Notes under the pieces: generated by a model
What the model was told of the DNA's origin: nothing
Database searches by the model: none
What the model saw: the letters and a program-made list of their open reading frames with translations, nothing else
DNA from: a virus
DNA length: 34,172 nucleotides
IMG/VR virus record: IMGVR_UViG_3300010885_035225
Location: 1 to 34,172 of that record
Strand: one strand, 5' to 3'
Made by a program: the position numbers and the translations under genes
In this document: in pieces, positions 24,501 through 32,716 of the stretch
Layout of the letters: each line of letters starts with the position of its first letter
Position numbering within the stretch: the stretch's first letter is position 1

Positions 24501-25316
24501 ATGGCCAACAAAAAGATATCTGAGCTGCCGGCAAAAACGACCCCAACCGGCGCCGACCTGCTTCCGATTGTTGACACGTCCACGGCGCCTTATACGTCCA
24601 AGACGGTTACTGCTTCCGCGCTGGCTCTGCTGTTTGACGCAGAGAAGATGGGCGCTACTGGTGTTGCCGGCCCCACAGGTCCGTCTGGCCCGGCGGGTGT
24701 TACCGGTCCTACTGGTCCGGCGCCGACTGTAACCGCCACAGCTGATCCAACCGTTGTTTTAGTTGGTGGTGTACCGGTGGCTGCTGCACGCGGCCAGACT
24801 GGCCCGCAGGGACCTACTGGGCCTGCTGGCGTCACAGGCGCTACTGGTGCCGGTTCGACTGGCGCCACAGGCATGTCGGGCGTAAAGGGGCAGACCGGCG
24901 TTACAGGCGCCACAGGTGTACCGGGTACTCCGGGCGTCTCCGGGCTCAGTGGTCCGGTTGGCGCTACAGGCCTCACTGGTGCTACCGGCCCGTCGGCGGC
25001 TGACAGCGTGTACGAGTTTAATGTTACCTATACCGGTTCGTCGCCAACGAGCATTACAAATCTTCCGGCCGGCTGGTCGTCTTCTATCGCTACGAACGAT
25101 GTAACGATTACTCACACTGTGGGAAGACCAGTTAATGACGTCACATACTGGGGTTATACGTCTGGTACAGGACTATGGCACGCTCGATACCCCACGGCGG
25201 CCAACGAGCTGACGACAACGAACAGCACAAAGACAACGGCGTTCACTGTGCGTATTTCAAATACCGTAGTGGGTTGCGACGCGGGCGGCTCGGCCCGGAT
25301 TGTATGTTTCTTCTAA
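24501..25316 (+). CDS. Collagen-like tail fibre protein 1
   Basis: The 271-residue protein has an N-terminal anchor-type domain '[20 protein letters not shown]' of a kind common at the base of phage fibres, then about 110 residues of Gly-X-Y repeats from residue 52 ('[16 protein letters not shown]'), interrupted once by a short non-collagen insert. The C-terminal 100 residues form a beta-rich head likely to bind a receptor. Collagen-like repeats form trimeric helices in phage fibres. The next gene follows after an 18-base gap. Confidence 0.8.
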   Translation: MANKKISELPAKTTPTGADLLPIVDTSTAPYTSKTVTASALALLFDAEKMGATGVAGPTGPSGPAGVTGPTGPAPTVTATADPTVVLVGGVPVAAARGQTGPQGPTGPAGVTGATGAGSTGATGMSGVKGQTGVTGATGVPGTPGVSGLSGPVGATGLTGATGPSAADSVYEFNVTYTGSSPTSITNLPAGWSSSIATNDVTITHTVGRPVNDVTYWGYTSGTGLWHARYPTAANELTTTNSTKTTAFTVRISNTVVGCDAGGSARIVCFF

Positions 25317-25334
25317 TTCACAAAAAGTCGCGCC

Positions 25335-26669
25335 ATGGCGTTTCAACCGACAAAAATATTGCGGTTCAGTATGGCGCAAACAGCGCCATACGCTACGTGG
25401 CCGCAAGATGACGGGTGGCAGGGCTACCCGTATCAGTGGAGTACAACGCTTTTTATTGGCTCGCAGTCGCACGGTTCTCCGTCGACGCGTGTGCCGTATT
25501 ATTACGACGGCCTTGACGTCAACGTTGGCGACTACATTGTCACGAGCGGGCAAGGACGAATTCTCAAGATTGTCGCTATCACGACCCAAGACTCGGGGTC
25601 TGTGCAATGCGTCGTTGAAGACGAGAACCGCGAAAACATTCTGCTCGATGAGACGACCAGTGGTGACGGCGGCATTCCAGACGGCGAAGGTTTGCTGTTT
25701 GAGGTAAAGAACGGCTGGCCGATTCTGCATCCGCTGCCGGACGCGTTAGCCGGAGCGCTGCCGCCGTATTTTTCGGCGGACATTATTGCGCGGTTCATGA
25801 ATTCCCGCCTAGACAACGGCGGCGGGAATGTTACTGGCCCAGTCGGTCCAAGCGGGCCTTCTGGACCGCAGGGCGTTACGGGCGTAAGCGGCGCAACTGG
25901 GCCCAGTGGCTCTATCGGCGCTACCGGCCCAGCCGGCGCGACAGGTATTCAGGGCGCCACAGGCGTTGGTGTTTCTGGGCCCATTTACGCGACGGGTGTG
26001 CGTTTTACTTACCCCGGATTGAACTACACAAATGTCAACGAAGCGTTAAGTGATCTTATCGGTACAGCTATAAGCAACCCGACCAACCCAAATACGCCGC
26101 AGGTTCTGTTAACCAATGACGTGAATCAGGTTGAGGCCGGCACGGTTGTGTCCGCTATCACGTTTAACTGGACATTGTCGAAAGGTACGATTACCGCGCA
26201 GTCTTTGACAGATGTCGGAACGCTGACGTCTACGCTGCGCACGTATAGCCTGACCGGTTTAAATATCACTACGCAAAAATCGTATGTGCTCTCGTACAGC
26301 CTTACTTATCTTGGCTATAGCGGCACAATTAACGACTCGGCGGCAACAACTATCTCATTTGCTCGAAAACGTTATTGGGGCCTTTCTGACGCGACAACGC
26401 TTACAGATGCGGATATTATTGGGCTTACGTCTGAGTTCTCAGCCGTACGCACACAATCGCGCGTATTTAATCCAACAGCGCAATACATCTATTTTGCTTG
26501 GCCGTCTACGTTCGGCGACGCAATTTTTAAATTCAACGGCCTTACAAACTCTGCTTGGATTTTGACTTCGCGGGTGTTCGTAAACGCCTCCGGCGGCGCC
26601 ACCACCTACAATATTTACCGCAGCCAGTATCAACAAAATGGCTCAAATATCGTTATTGAGGTGCTGTAA
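25335..26669 (+). CDS. Collagen-like tail fibre protein 2
   Basis: The 444-residue protein has a novel N-terminal domain (residues 1-165, aromatic- and Asp-rich) followed by about 50 residues of Gly-X-Y repeats ('[19 protein letters not shown]') and a long beta-rich C-terminal part with many Ser/Thr. It lacks the N-terminal anchor type seen in gene 24501. A 9-bp perfect inverted repeat (25801-25829) lies exactly at the border between the N-terminal and collagen parts. It ends on a TAATG junction with the next gene. Function as virion fibre is inferred from composition. Confidence 0.76.
   Translation: MAFQPTKILRFSMAQTAPYATWPQDDGWQGYPYQWSTTLFIGSQSHGSPSTRVPYYYDGLDVNVGDYIVTSGQGRILKIVAITTQDSGSVQCVVEDENRENILLDETTSGDGGIPDGEGLLFEVKNGWPILHPLPDALAGALPPYFSADIIARFMNSRLDNGGGNVTGPVGPSGPSGPQGVTGVSGATGPSGSIGATGPAGATGIQGATGVGVSGPIYATGVRFTYPGLNYTNVNEALSDLIGTAISNPTNPNTPQVLLTNDVNQVEAGTVVSAITFNWTLSKGTITAQSLTDVGTLTSTLRTYSLTGLNITTQKSYVLSYSLTYLGYSGTINDSAATTISFARKRYWGLSDATTLTDADIIGLTSEFSAVRTQSRVFNPTAQYIYFAWPSTFGDAIFKFNGLTNSAWILTSRVFVNASGGATTYNIYRSQYQQNGSNIVIEVL
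25801..25829. repeat. Inverted repeat at a domain border of a fibre gene
   Basis: ATTCCCGCC (25801-25809) and GGCGGGAAT (25821-25829) are exact inverted copies around an 11-base loop. They sit where the N-terminal domain meets the collagen-like repeats. A 9-bp repeat like this can occur by chance in a sequence of this length, so its position is what makes it of interest. Confidence 0.5.
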
Positions 26670-26926
26670 TGACTATAATTCTGGGTACAAATATAGGCGC
26701 GCCAATTGTTCCCGGCGCAGAAGCGGACCAGTTCCCAACGCACATTGATAAATACGGCAGTGGTGGTTACAGAGCTGTAGCCAACAACGCAGAGCGTGAC
26801 GCTATTCCAATGGATCGTCGCCGCGCGGGTATGGTAGTATTAGTTATTGAAACGCAGCAGTCGTGGGCGTTGTCGGCCAATTTAACTACGTGGCTTGAGC
26901 AAGTTATCGACGGCGGAAATTTTTGA
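26669..26926 (+). CDS. Small tail-associated protein, 85 residues
   Basis: It starts on the TAATG junction with the preceding fibre gene. The core 'ERDAIPMDRRRAGMVVLVIE' followed by 'SWALSANLTTWLEQV' matches a short module found within or near many phage tail proteins. It stands alone here rather than fused to a fibre. The likely role is a connector or accessory tail protein. The next gene starts after a 15-base gap. Confidence 0.66.
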   Translation: MTIILGTNIGAPIVPGAEADQFPTHIDKYGSGGYRAVANNAERDAIPMDRRRAGMVVLVIETQQSWALSANLTTWLEQVIDGGNF

Positions 26927-26941
26927 ATTTTGAGGTAACAA

Positions 26942-28324
26942 ATGGCTAGCACATTACGTATTCGTCGGCGTATTACAGGCACCGCTGGTGCGCCCTCGTC
27001 GCTCAAAAATGCAGAGCTTGCGTATAACGAAATTGACAATATTTTATACTACGGGAAAGGCGATACCGGTGACGGTACAGCCAGTAGTATCATTCAAATT
27101 GGTGGTTCTGGTGCTTACGCCACCACCACATATGTCGACACAAATTTTGCAAAGCTTGGCGCCAGCAATTCTTTTGCGGCTGGCTTCACCAACACATTTG
27201 CCGGCACTCTCAACATTTCGGGCACGTTCCAGATTGGCGGAACGTCCGTCACCGCGGTAGCCGCCGAGTTGAATACGCTGGCTGGCGTAAACGCAGGCAC
27301 AGCGGCAGCGGGCAAGGCGTTAATTCTCGACAGCTCGCGCAATATTGCGACGATCAATCAGCTGACGGTTACCAGCCTGCAAAACGCTACAAGCAGCCCG
27401 TCGTTTACCGTCAGCAGCGGTGGCGCGATTGTGGGCGCCAGCCTGACATCCGCGACCATCAATATTGGCAGCAGCGCGTTCACTGCAAGTAGCTCTTCTG
27501 CTTCGTTTACTACCTCGTTGCAGTCGGCGTCTTTTTCAACATCGGGTTCTGGCAATATCACCGCTGGCGGCGACCTGATCGCTACGGGTTACGCATATTC
27601 GTCGACGAACAAGCGCTTGGCGACAGAAGAGTACGTTAACTCTGTGCAGCAGGGCTTAGACGTCAAGCAATCTGTTCGCGCAGCCACCACGGCGAGCATT
27701 ACGCTTAGCGGCACACAGACAGTTGACGGCGTTGTGCTCGCAATTGGCGATCGTGTTCTTGTAAAAGACCAAACGAACGGCGCGCAAAACGGTATCTACG
27801 TTGTCGCTGCCGGGTCGTGGTCGCGTGCTACAGACGCTGACAGCAGCGCTGAAGTTACAGCTGGCTTGTTTACATTTATTTCCGAAGGCACAAGAAACGG
27901 TGACCAAGGCTGGGTCTTAACGTCGAACGACACGATTACGCTCGGTACGACTAGTCTGACATTCACGCAGTTCACTGGCACCGGTCAGATCACAATTGAC
28001 GCCGCTTCGGTCGCAAACGTCACAGACGGTCTTGAAAAAGATGGCAACCAGCTGCGACTTGACGTGCGCCTGAAGCGTATCGCCAATCTGACTGGCGTTA
28101 CGGCTGACAAGCTTATTTATGTAAGCGGCACAGACACGTTTGCTACGACGTCGTTCACATCAACTGGTCGTACGCTTGTTGGCGGCGCAGACGCCTCTGC
28201 TATGCGCACTACGCTTGGTCTTGGCTCAATGGCTACGCAGGCAGCCAACAACGTCGCTATCACTGGTGGATCTATTTCTGGTGTAAGCCTAGATTTGGTG
28301 ACGTTGGACGGGGGCACTTTTTAG
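26942..28324 (+). CDS. Phage tail fibre protein with N-terminal anchor and repeat module
   Basis: The 460-residue protein opens with the anchor-type domain 'LRIRRRITGTAGAPSSLKNA' and 'ELAYNEIDNILYYG'. Residues about 95-130 carry the repeat 'AAELNTLAGVNAGTAAAGKA', widespread in phage fibres. Residues about 240-345 are a module known from prophage tail fibres ('LSGTQTVDGVVLAIGDRVLV', 'GIYVVAAGSWSRATDAD'). The C-terminus is beta-rich and Ser/Thr-rich. It should form part of the host-binding fibre. No collagen repeats are present. Confidence 0.82.
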   Translation: MASTLRIRRRITGTAGAPSSLKNAELAYNEIDNILYYGKGDTGDGTASSIIQIGGSGAYATTTYVDTNFAKLGASNSFAAGFTNTFAGTLNISGTFQIGGTSVTAVAAELNTLAGVNAGTAAAGKALILDSSRNIATINQLTVTSLQNATSSPSFTVSSGGAIVGASLTSATINIGSSAFTASSSSASFTTSLQSASFSTSGSGNITAGGDLIATGYAYSSTNKRLATEEYVNSVQQGLDVKQSVRAATTASITLSGTQTVDGVVLAIGDRVLVKDQTNGAQNGIYVVAAGSWSRATDADSSAEVTAGLFTFISEGTRNGDQGWVLTSNDTITLGTTSLTFTQFTGTGQITIDAASVANVTDGLEKDGNQLRLDVRLKRIANLTGVTADKLIYVSGTDTFATTSFTSTGRTLVGGADASAMRTTLGLGSMATQAANNVAITGGSISGVSLDLVTLDGGTF

Positions 28325-28331
28325 ATAACAA

Positions 28332-28583
28332 ATGCCTACGATCATCAACAAACACAGCGAGACTGCGGGCGCTGTGCCAGCAACGACAGCGTTGTTGGTC
28401 GGCGAAATTGCTGTAAACACAGCAGACAACTTGTGGTTTACCAAAACTACAGGCGATGATGTCGTTTGTTTAAATTATTTGACAGTGATTGACGGCGGAG
28501 AGATAAGCGGCTTTGTTGAACTTGTCACCAGCTCCGGGCAGAATCTTGTCGACGCGAGCGGTAACATTATTGGCTTCTACTAA
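28332..28583 (+). CDS. Stand-alone fibre-anchor-like protein, 83 residues
   Basis: The protein 'IINKHSETAGAVPATTALLV' followed by 'GEIAVNTADNLWFTK' is a short version of the N-terminal anchor domains of the genes at 26942 and 33837 and carries no fibre shaft after it. It may be an adaptor that connects a fibre to the tail, or the remnant of a fibre gene that lost its shaft. It ends 8 bases before the next gene. Confidence 0.66.
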   Translation: MPTIINKHSETAGAVPATTALLVGEIAVNTADNLWFTKTTGDDVVCLNYLTVIDGGEISGFVELVTSSGQNLVDASGNIIGFY

Positions 28584-28591
28584 GGTGCTGT

Positions 28592-30016
28592 GTGACACAA
28601 ATAGCTATCAATCAGTTGCAGGCCACAGGCGCTGTTGGTACGAGCGTTGTGCCGGTATCGACTGCTGACGGGTCGTCGACGAATAAAGTGACGCTGGCTG
28701 CAATTGCCGCGCTGGCTTCGACCGGCGGTTCTGGTGCTACTGGGCCTGCAGGCGTAACTGGAGCTACTGGCCCTGCTGGTTCTGGCGCGACGGGTGCTAC
28801 TGGGCCTGCAGGCGTAACTGGAGCTACTGGCCCTGCCGGCGCCGTAGGCGCTACTGGCCCCGCAGGTACTGGCGGCGACGGTTCTGGTGTTATTGCCGCC
28901 GCCACGGTAGCGGGTTTCCCAGCGACAGGCGTTTCTGGTGTTCTGTATTTGGCGACCGACACCGCACGCATTTACGAGTGGCAGGGAGTTTACGCTGAGT
29001 GCGGCGGCTCCGGCGCCGATCCGTTCCTTCGATCCCTGTTCGTGCCACCGGCCCCAACGAGCGTGACTGCGACGGCCGGCAACGCGCAGGCGACCGTGTC
29101 GTGGGCGGCGCCGACCGTGCTGACGCAAACGCCGATCACTGAATACGTGGTGGAATACACGCCGGCAGGTGGCAGTGCGACTGTTGTAAGTACAGGCAGC
29201 ACATCTACTAGCTACACACAGACCGGACTCACAAACAGCACGGCATACACTTTCAAGGTGGCTGGCGTGAACACTGTTGGTACTGGCAGCTACTCGACGC
29301 CGTCGAGTAGCGTGACCCCGATTAATGGAGATGCGTTCTACAACAACGTGGCGTTGCTCTTGCACGCGGACGGCACTGGCGGCACCTTTGTCGATTCGTC
29401 GCCATACTCGCGGACGATAACTGCGGAAGGAGGTGTAACGCAGTCAACATCGCAGAGCAAGTTCGGTGGAAAGAGCGCGTATTTCTCAAGTAGCGGGGAC
29501 TACCTCTCGGTTGCAGATGCCGATTCTGTTGAGTTGTCAAACAGCGATTTCGTGCTTGAGTTTTTCATGCAGACGACAAACTCGACGCAGTACGCAACGC
29601 TGGTTAGCCGTTCGCCAAGTTCTTACGAGTCCGGTGCGTGGTCGTTGTTAATGAATTCGGCAGACTCGACGTCTGGCGACATTGCTCTGTATGCAGCTGA
29701 CATAGCATCGCCAATCCTTCAGTCATCTGGCGTCAACCTACGTGACGGCTCGTGGCACTACGTTGCGGTTTCTCGCGCTGGCTCAAACTGGTCGCTTTAT
29801 GTTGATGGTACCAGAGTCGGAACAGGTACGTCGTCGGCCACGGTCGTCAACATCAGCGGAGGAATCAGGATTGGTGACGACGAATACTACGGCCGCCAGT
29901 ACACCGGATACATAGACGAATTCAGGCTCACCATCGGCCAGAATCGCGCGTACACAGGCACCATCATAACCGTCCCCACGGCGGCGTTTCCTGACTCTGG
30001 GCCAGCGGTCGTCTGA
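28592..30016 (+). CDS. Collagen-like tail protein with FN3 and LamG-like domains
   Basis: A GTG start with AAGG close before it gives 474 residues. The N-terminus has an anchor-type segment 'QIAINQLQATGAVGTSVVPV', similar to that of the gene at 24501. Residues about 46-95 are Gly-X-Y repeats, residues about 148-248 look like an FN3 domain ('PPAPTSVTATAGNAQATVSW'), and residues about 250-470 are a LamG/concanavalin-like beta sandwich ('LLLHADGTGGTFVDSSPYSR' to 'GYIDEFRLTIG'). Such domains bind carbohydrates, so this is a likely receptor-binding or adsorption protein. It is a paralogue of the LamG part of the gene at 30750. Confidence 0.8.
   Translation: MTQIAINQLQATGAVGTSVVPVSTADGSSTNKVTLAAIAALASTGGSGATGPAGVTGATGPAGSGATGATGPAGVTGATGPAGAVGATGPAGTGGDGSGVIAAATVAGFPATGVSGVLYLATDTARIYEWQGVYAECGGSGADPFLRSLFVPPAPTSVTATAGNAQATVSWAAPTVLTQTPITEYVVEYTPAGGSATVVSTGSTSTSYTQTGLTNSTAYTFKVAGVNTVGTGSYSTPSSSVTPINGDAFYNNVALLLHADGTGGTFVDSSPYSRTITAEGGVTQSTSQSKFGGKSAYFSSSGDYLSVADADSVELSNSDFVLEFFMQTTNSTQYATLVSRSPSSYESGAWSLLMNSADSTSGDIALYAADIASPILQSSGVNLRDGSWHYVAVSRAGSNWSLYVDGTRVGTGTSSATVVNISGGIRIGDDEYYGRQYTGYIDEFRLTIGQNRAYTGTIITVPTAAFPDSGPAVV
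28733..28836 (+). repeat. 44-base exact tandem repeat in a collagen-like region
   Basis: Bases 28733-28776 recur exactly at 28793-28836, 60 bases apart, within the Gly-X-Y part of the gene at 28592. Identity at DNA level, not only at protein level, shows recent duplication or gene conversion. Unequal recombination here would change fibre length. Confidence 0.85.
28754..28803 (+). repeat. 50-base exact repeat shared with a second fibre gene (copy 1)
   Basis: Bases 28754-28803 are identical to 30194-30243 in the following collagen-like gene. Both copies lie within the Gly-X-Y region. Perfect identity over 50 bases between separate genes points to recent exchange and offers a ready site for domain swapping. 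Confidence 0.88.
29289..29311. repeat. 10-bp inverted repeat at the FN3-LamG border
   Basis: GCTACTCGAC (29289-29298) and GTCGAGTAGC (29302-29311) are perfect inverted copies with a 3-base loop. They lie where the FN3-like domain ends and the LamG-like domain begins in the gene at 28592. A role as a recombination joint is a guess. Confidence 0.6.
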
Positions 30017-30064
30017 ATGGACAACGAAACGATCACTGATACTTGATAATTCACAGGATCAACC

Positions 30065-30745
30065 ATGGCACTTTCATTCCCCCCGTCCCCAACAATCGGT
30101 GAAACATATACGGCCAATGGCCGAACGTGGTCGTGGACTGGTGCGGCGTGGGAACTCGTTGGGGCGAATGCGGGTATAACTGGCGCTACCGGGGTAACTG
30201 GAGCTACTGGCCCTGCTGGTTCTGGCGCGACGGGTGCTACTGGCCCCGCGGGCACTGCGTGGGAAATACCCACGTTTTCAAGTTACAATTTTACGGCAGT
30301 TAACAAAAGGCAATACTATACTGCGCCTGACGATTCCACCGGAATGACGCCTTACGATATTGCCGATCCGGCGACGGGCGACTATTACTTTTTTTGGAAC
30401 CCGGGTAATAACCCAAATGTTTTTCGTGTTGGCGGCGTGACTGTTCCGGCTGGCCGGTTAATCGCTCGTGTGTTTAGCTCCACCCTTGCTGGCGCACAAT
30501 GGACAACGTACACGATAAGCAACGCGACAGGAACTAGCGGCGCAACTGGGCCCACCGGTGCAACTGGCCCCGCTGGATCTTCTGGTTCTGCCGGCGCTAC
30601 AGGCGCCACTGGCCCGGGTGTAGCCAGCAACATTACTGGCATTACCGGCGCTAGCGCAATCACAAATATTGTGTCATTGTCGGCATCTGCGTACGCGGCA
30701 ATTGGTTCGCCAAGTGCTACTACGCTGTACATAGTCACGGGGTAA
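30065..30745 (+). CDS. Collagen-like tail fibre protein 3
   Basis: The 226-residue protein starts with a short anchor-type segment 'PPSPTIGETYTANGRTWSW' found at the beginning of many tail proteins. It has two collagen-like stretches (residues about 36-64 and 156-188) around a globular middle, and ends with 'ITNIVSLSASAYAAIGSPSA', a tip module also seen in other phage tail proteins. It probably forms a short fibre or an accessory tail protein. The leader before it (30017-30064) holds no other visible element apart from a weak AGGA site. Confidence 0.76.
   Translation: MALSFPPSPTIGETYTANGRTWSWTGAAWELVGANAGITGATGVTGATGPAGSGATGATGPAGTAWEIPTFSSYNFTAVNKRQYYTAPDDSTGMTPYDIADPATGDYYFFWNPGNNPNVFRVGGVTVPAGRLIARVFSSTLAGAQWTTYTISNATGTSGATGPTGATGPAGSSGSAGATGATGPGVASNITGITGASAITNIVSLSASAYAAIGSPSATTLYIVTG
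30194..30243 (+). repeat. 50-base exact repeat (copy 2)
   Basis: This is identical to 28754-28803 in the preceding gene (see there). The flanking bases differ at both ends. Confidence 0.88.
30258..30274. repeat. Short inverted repeat at the end of a collagen block
   Basis: CGTGGG (30258-30263) and CCCACG (30269-30274) are exact inverted copies around 5 bases and are followed by TTTT. They are where the first collagen block of gene 30065 ends. A 6-bp arm can easily arise by chance. Confidence 0.35.
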
Positions 30746-30749
30746 TGCT

Positions 30750-31970
30750 GTGTCTATTTATCTAGGCTCAGCGCAGCCGACCACCTATAAATTAGGCAGC
30801 ACAGCCGTTAGCAAAGTTTATCTTGGCGCAACGCAAGTGTGGCCTGCTGTCAATGTCGCCACTGATCCATATTGGGATTACGTTACATTGCTGATGCTGG
30901 CCGACGGGTCTGGCGGCACTTTTGTTGATTCGTCGCCTTACGCTCGCACGCTTACGGCTACCGGCGCAACGCAATCAACCACAAACGGTCGCGCGTCGTG
31001 GGGCGGGTCATCTGCGTATTTCACTGGAACATCAAGCCGCATTGAACTTCCAAATAATATTTATACAAGTCTTTCATTCCCGGAAAATTATTCAACGGCA
31101 ATTGTTGATTATGCCGTTGAAGCGTGGCTTTATATCCCCACGCTCAGCACATCAAGCGGCGGGGGCACTTTTTTTTCTAAGGCGCCGTCAACGCTGAATG
31201 CATATAGGTCTTTTGCGTTTTCAGCAAACAGCGCCGGCTTGCAATTATCTCGCTTCGGTGTTAGCAACGCCTCGTGGCAGACGCTTACATTTTCTGCAGC
31301 GCTTCCAACGAACACTTGGTTCCACGCTGCTTTTGCTAGAACTTCTGGTTCGCTACGTGCCTATGTAAACGGCAGTCAAGTTGGAAGCACTACCAGCGAC
31401 AGCTTTAACTACAACTGGCTTTATAACTATGTCGGGGGCAACAATACGTACATCGGCAGCTATGGTTCGGCGAACAGCGGACTTGATTTCGCTGGATACA
31501 TAGATGATTTACGTGTGACTCGCGGATCATCTCGGGGCTATACCAGTTCTACAATTCCGGTTCCGACTGCGGCTTTACCGACTGCCGGTACTATCACGGC
31601 AGCAAAACTAAATGTCACCGTTCCGGGTGCTCATCAGTTTGTTGGTCGCGGTACTACTGCGGCCCCGTATTACTCACCCGGCGCAGGTTTTGATGCTACC
31701 CTCAAGTTTACTGCAACGGCTGCTTGCACTGTTTCGTTCAGTGGCGATTTTTATGATGACAGCGGGGACGTTGGAACGTATCCGCAAACCGTCTACATAA
31801 AGAAAAGAACGTTCGCCACAAGCACAGACAGCACGGTATATAGCGTCGTCGGCGGCGGGGTCTTGAACAACCTGTCAATCTCAATGGCTGCTGGCGATTA
31901 CATTTGGTTTGCTGGGACATCTGACGTGGACTACTGCGGCACAAGCTGGATGATCATCTCCGCCGCGTGA
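30750..31970 (+). CDS. LamG-domain tail protein, paralogue of gene 28592
   Basis: A GTG start with GGGG 8-11 bases upstream gives 406 residues. The N-terminus 'YKLGSTAVSKVYLGATQVWP' is a short module common in phage tail proteins. Residues about 40-275 are a LamG/concanavalin-like domain ('LLMLADGSGGTFVDSSPYAR' to 'GYIDDLRVTRG') whose protein and DNA sequence is clearly related to the gene at 28592. The C-terminal 130 residues are a different beta-rich domain. It probably binds a surface glycan. It overlaps the next start by one base. Confidence 0.78.
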   Translation: MSIYLGSAQPTTYKLGSTAVSKVYLGATQVWPAVNVATDPYWDYVTLLMLADGSGGTFVDSSPYARTLTATGATQSTTNGRASWGGSSAYFTGTSSRIELPNNIYTSLSFPENYSTAIVDYAVEAWLYIPTLSTSSGGGTFFSKAPSTLNAYRSFAFSANSAGLQLSRFGVSNASWQTLTFSAALPTNTWFHAAFARTSGSLRAYVNGSQVGSTTSDSFNYNWLYNYVGGNNTYIGSYGSANSGLDFAGYIDDLRVTRGSSRGYTSSTIPVPTAALPTAGTITAAKLNVTVPGAHQFVGRGTTAAPYYSPGAGFDATLKFTATAACTVSFSGDFYDDSGDVGTYPQTVYIKKRTFATSTDSTVYSVVGGGVLNNLSISMAAGDYIWFAGTSDVDYCGTSWMIISAA

Positions 31971-32716
31971 TGTGGCGCAATCGTGTTATGTTTATTTCGT
32001 ACTGCACGCAGATCAAAAACAGGCTGCCGCAATTCGAACAGGTATTTGCGCATAACCTCGCGCACGTTTTAGATAACCCCGACACAGAATGGGTTATCGT
32101 TGACTGCGATTCTTCAGACGGGCTAGACGCATTTATCGCAGACGAGTTTCCAGTATTTCCTGCTCACGTGCACTACTACCGCTCCCGACCGCAGGCGTAC
32201 TCAATCCCTGTGGCAAAGAACTTTGCTGCGCGGCTTAGTTCTGGCGACTATTTGTTCAACCTAGACGCCGATAACTTCATTGGCGATACGTCTGCCCATA
32301 TACGTCGCGTGGGCCGGTATGACGGTATTTGCTGCGACTTGTTTAAACGCGGTGTGTACGGCCGTATTGGTTGCGCCCGTAAAATCTTCGAGTTTGTCGG
32401 CGGCTACGACGAGTCATTTTTGCCGGCGGCCAAACACGATGTGGATCTGAGGGCGCGATGCGGGATTATTGGCTATAATTTTGTCAATGTTGTGCCCGAT
32501 ATTGGCGCTATTCTGAACGTAAAAGAAGACACGGTGCGAAACTTTGCGTCGGATCTTAGCTGGGAGCAAATGCACGCATTAAACACAGAGAAAATGCAGC
32601 AGAATTTAGCCCTGCGAAACTACTGTCCCAATCAGTGCATGACTTCCGGCGAATTCATCTATAATTTTGACAGCGTTGTTCGGCTAACAGAGGATTTCAA
32701 AAATGCTATTCGTTAA
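31970..32716 (+). CDS. GT-A glycosyltransferase (Glyco_transf_7C-like)
   Basis: Start at ATG 31970 on the TGATG junction gives 248 residues; an alternative ATG is at 31988. The DxD motif is 'LDADNFIG' (D99, D101), preceded by the beta strand 'WVIVDCDSSDG'. The segment 'FEFVGGYDESFLPAAKHDVD' matches the C-terminal part of galactosyltransferase-like GT-A enzymes. It should transfer a sugar from a nucleotide donor. Its place between a LamG tail gene and the lyase gene suggests that it modifies fibre proteins, which is inference. It overlaps the next gene by 14 bases. Confidence 0.74.
   Translation: MWRNRVMFISYCTQIKNRLPQFEQVFAHNLAHVLDNPDTEWVIVDCDSSDGLDAFIADEFPVFPAHVHYYRSRPQAYSIPVAKNFAARLSSGDYLFNLDADNFIGDTSAHIRRVGRYDGICCDLFKRGVYGRIGCARKIFEFVGGYDESFLPAAKHDVDLRARCGIIGYNFVNVVPDIGAILNVKEDTVRNFASDLSWEQMHALNTEKMQQNLALRNYCPNQCMTSGEFIYNFDSVVRLTEDFKNAIR

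Noticed and set aside
24590-24976. Long reverse-strand open frames rich in Pro/Ala/Val opposite the collagen-like genes
   Set aside because: They mirror the Gly-X-Y codon pattern on the other strand; Gly-rich codons read backwards as Pro/Ala. They lack ribosome sites and lie entirely within a convincing + strand gene. The same holds near 28612-28971 and 30385-30738.
28732-28856. Repeats considered as a CRISPR array
   Set aside because: The units code in frame for collagen-like Gly-X-Y residues, copies are only two, and no spacer pattern or cas gene is present.
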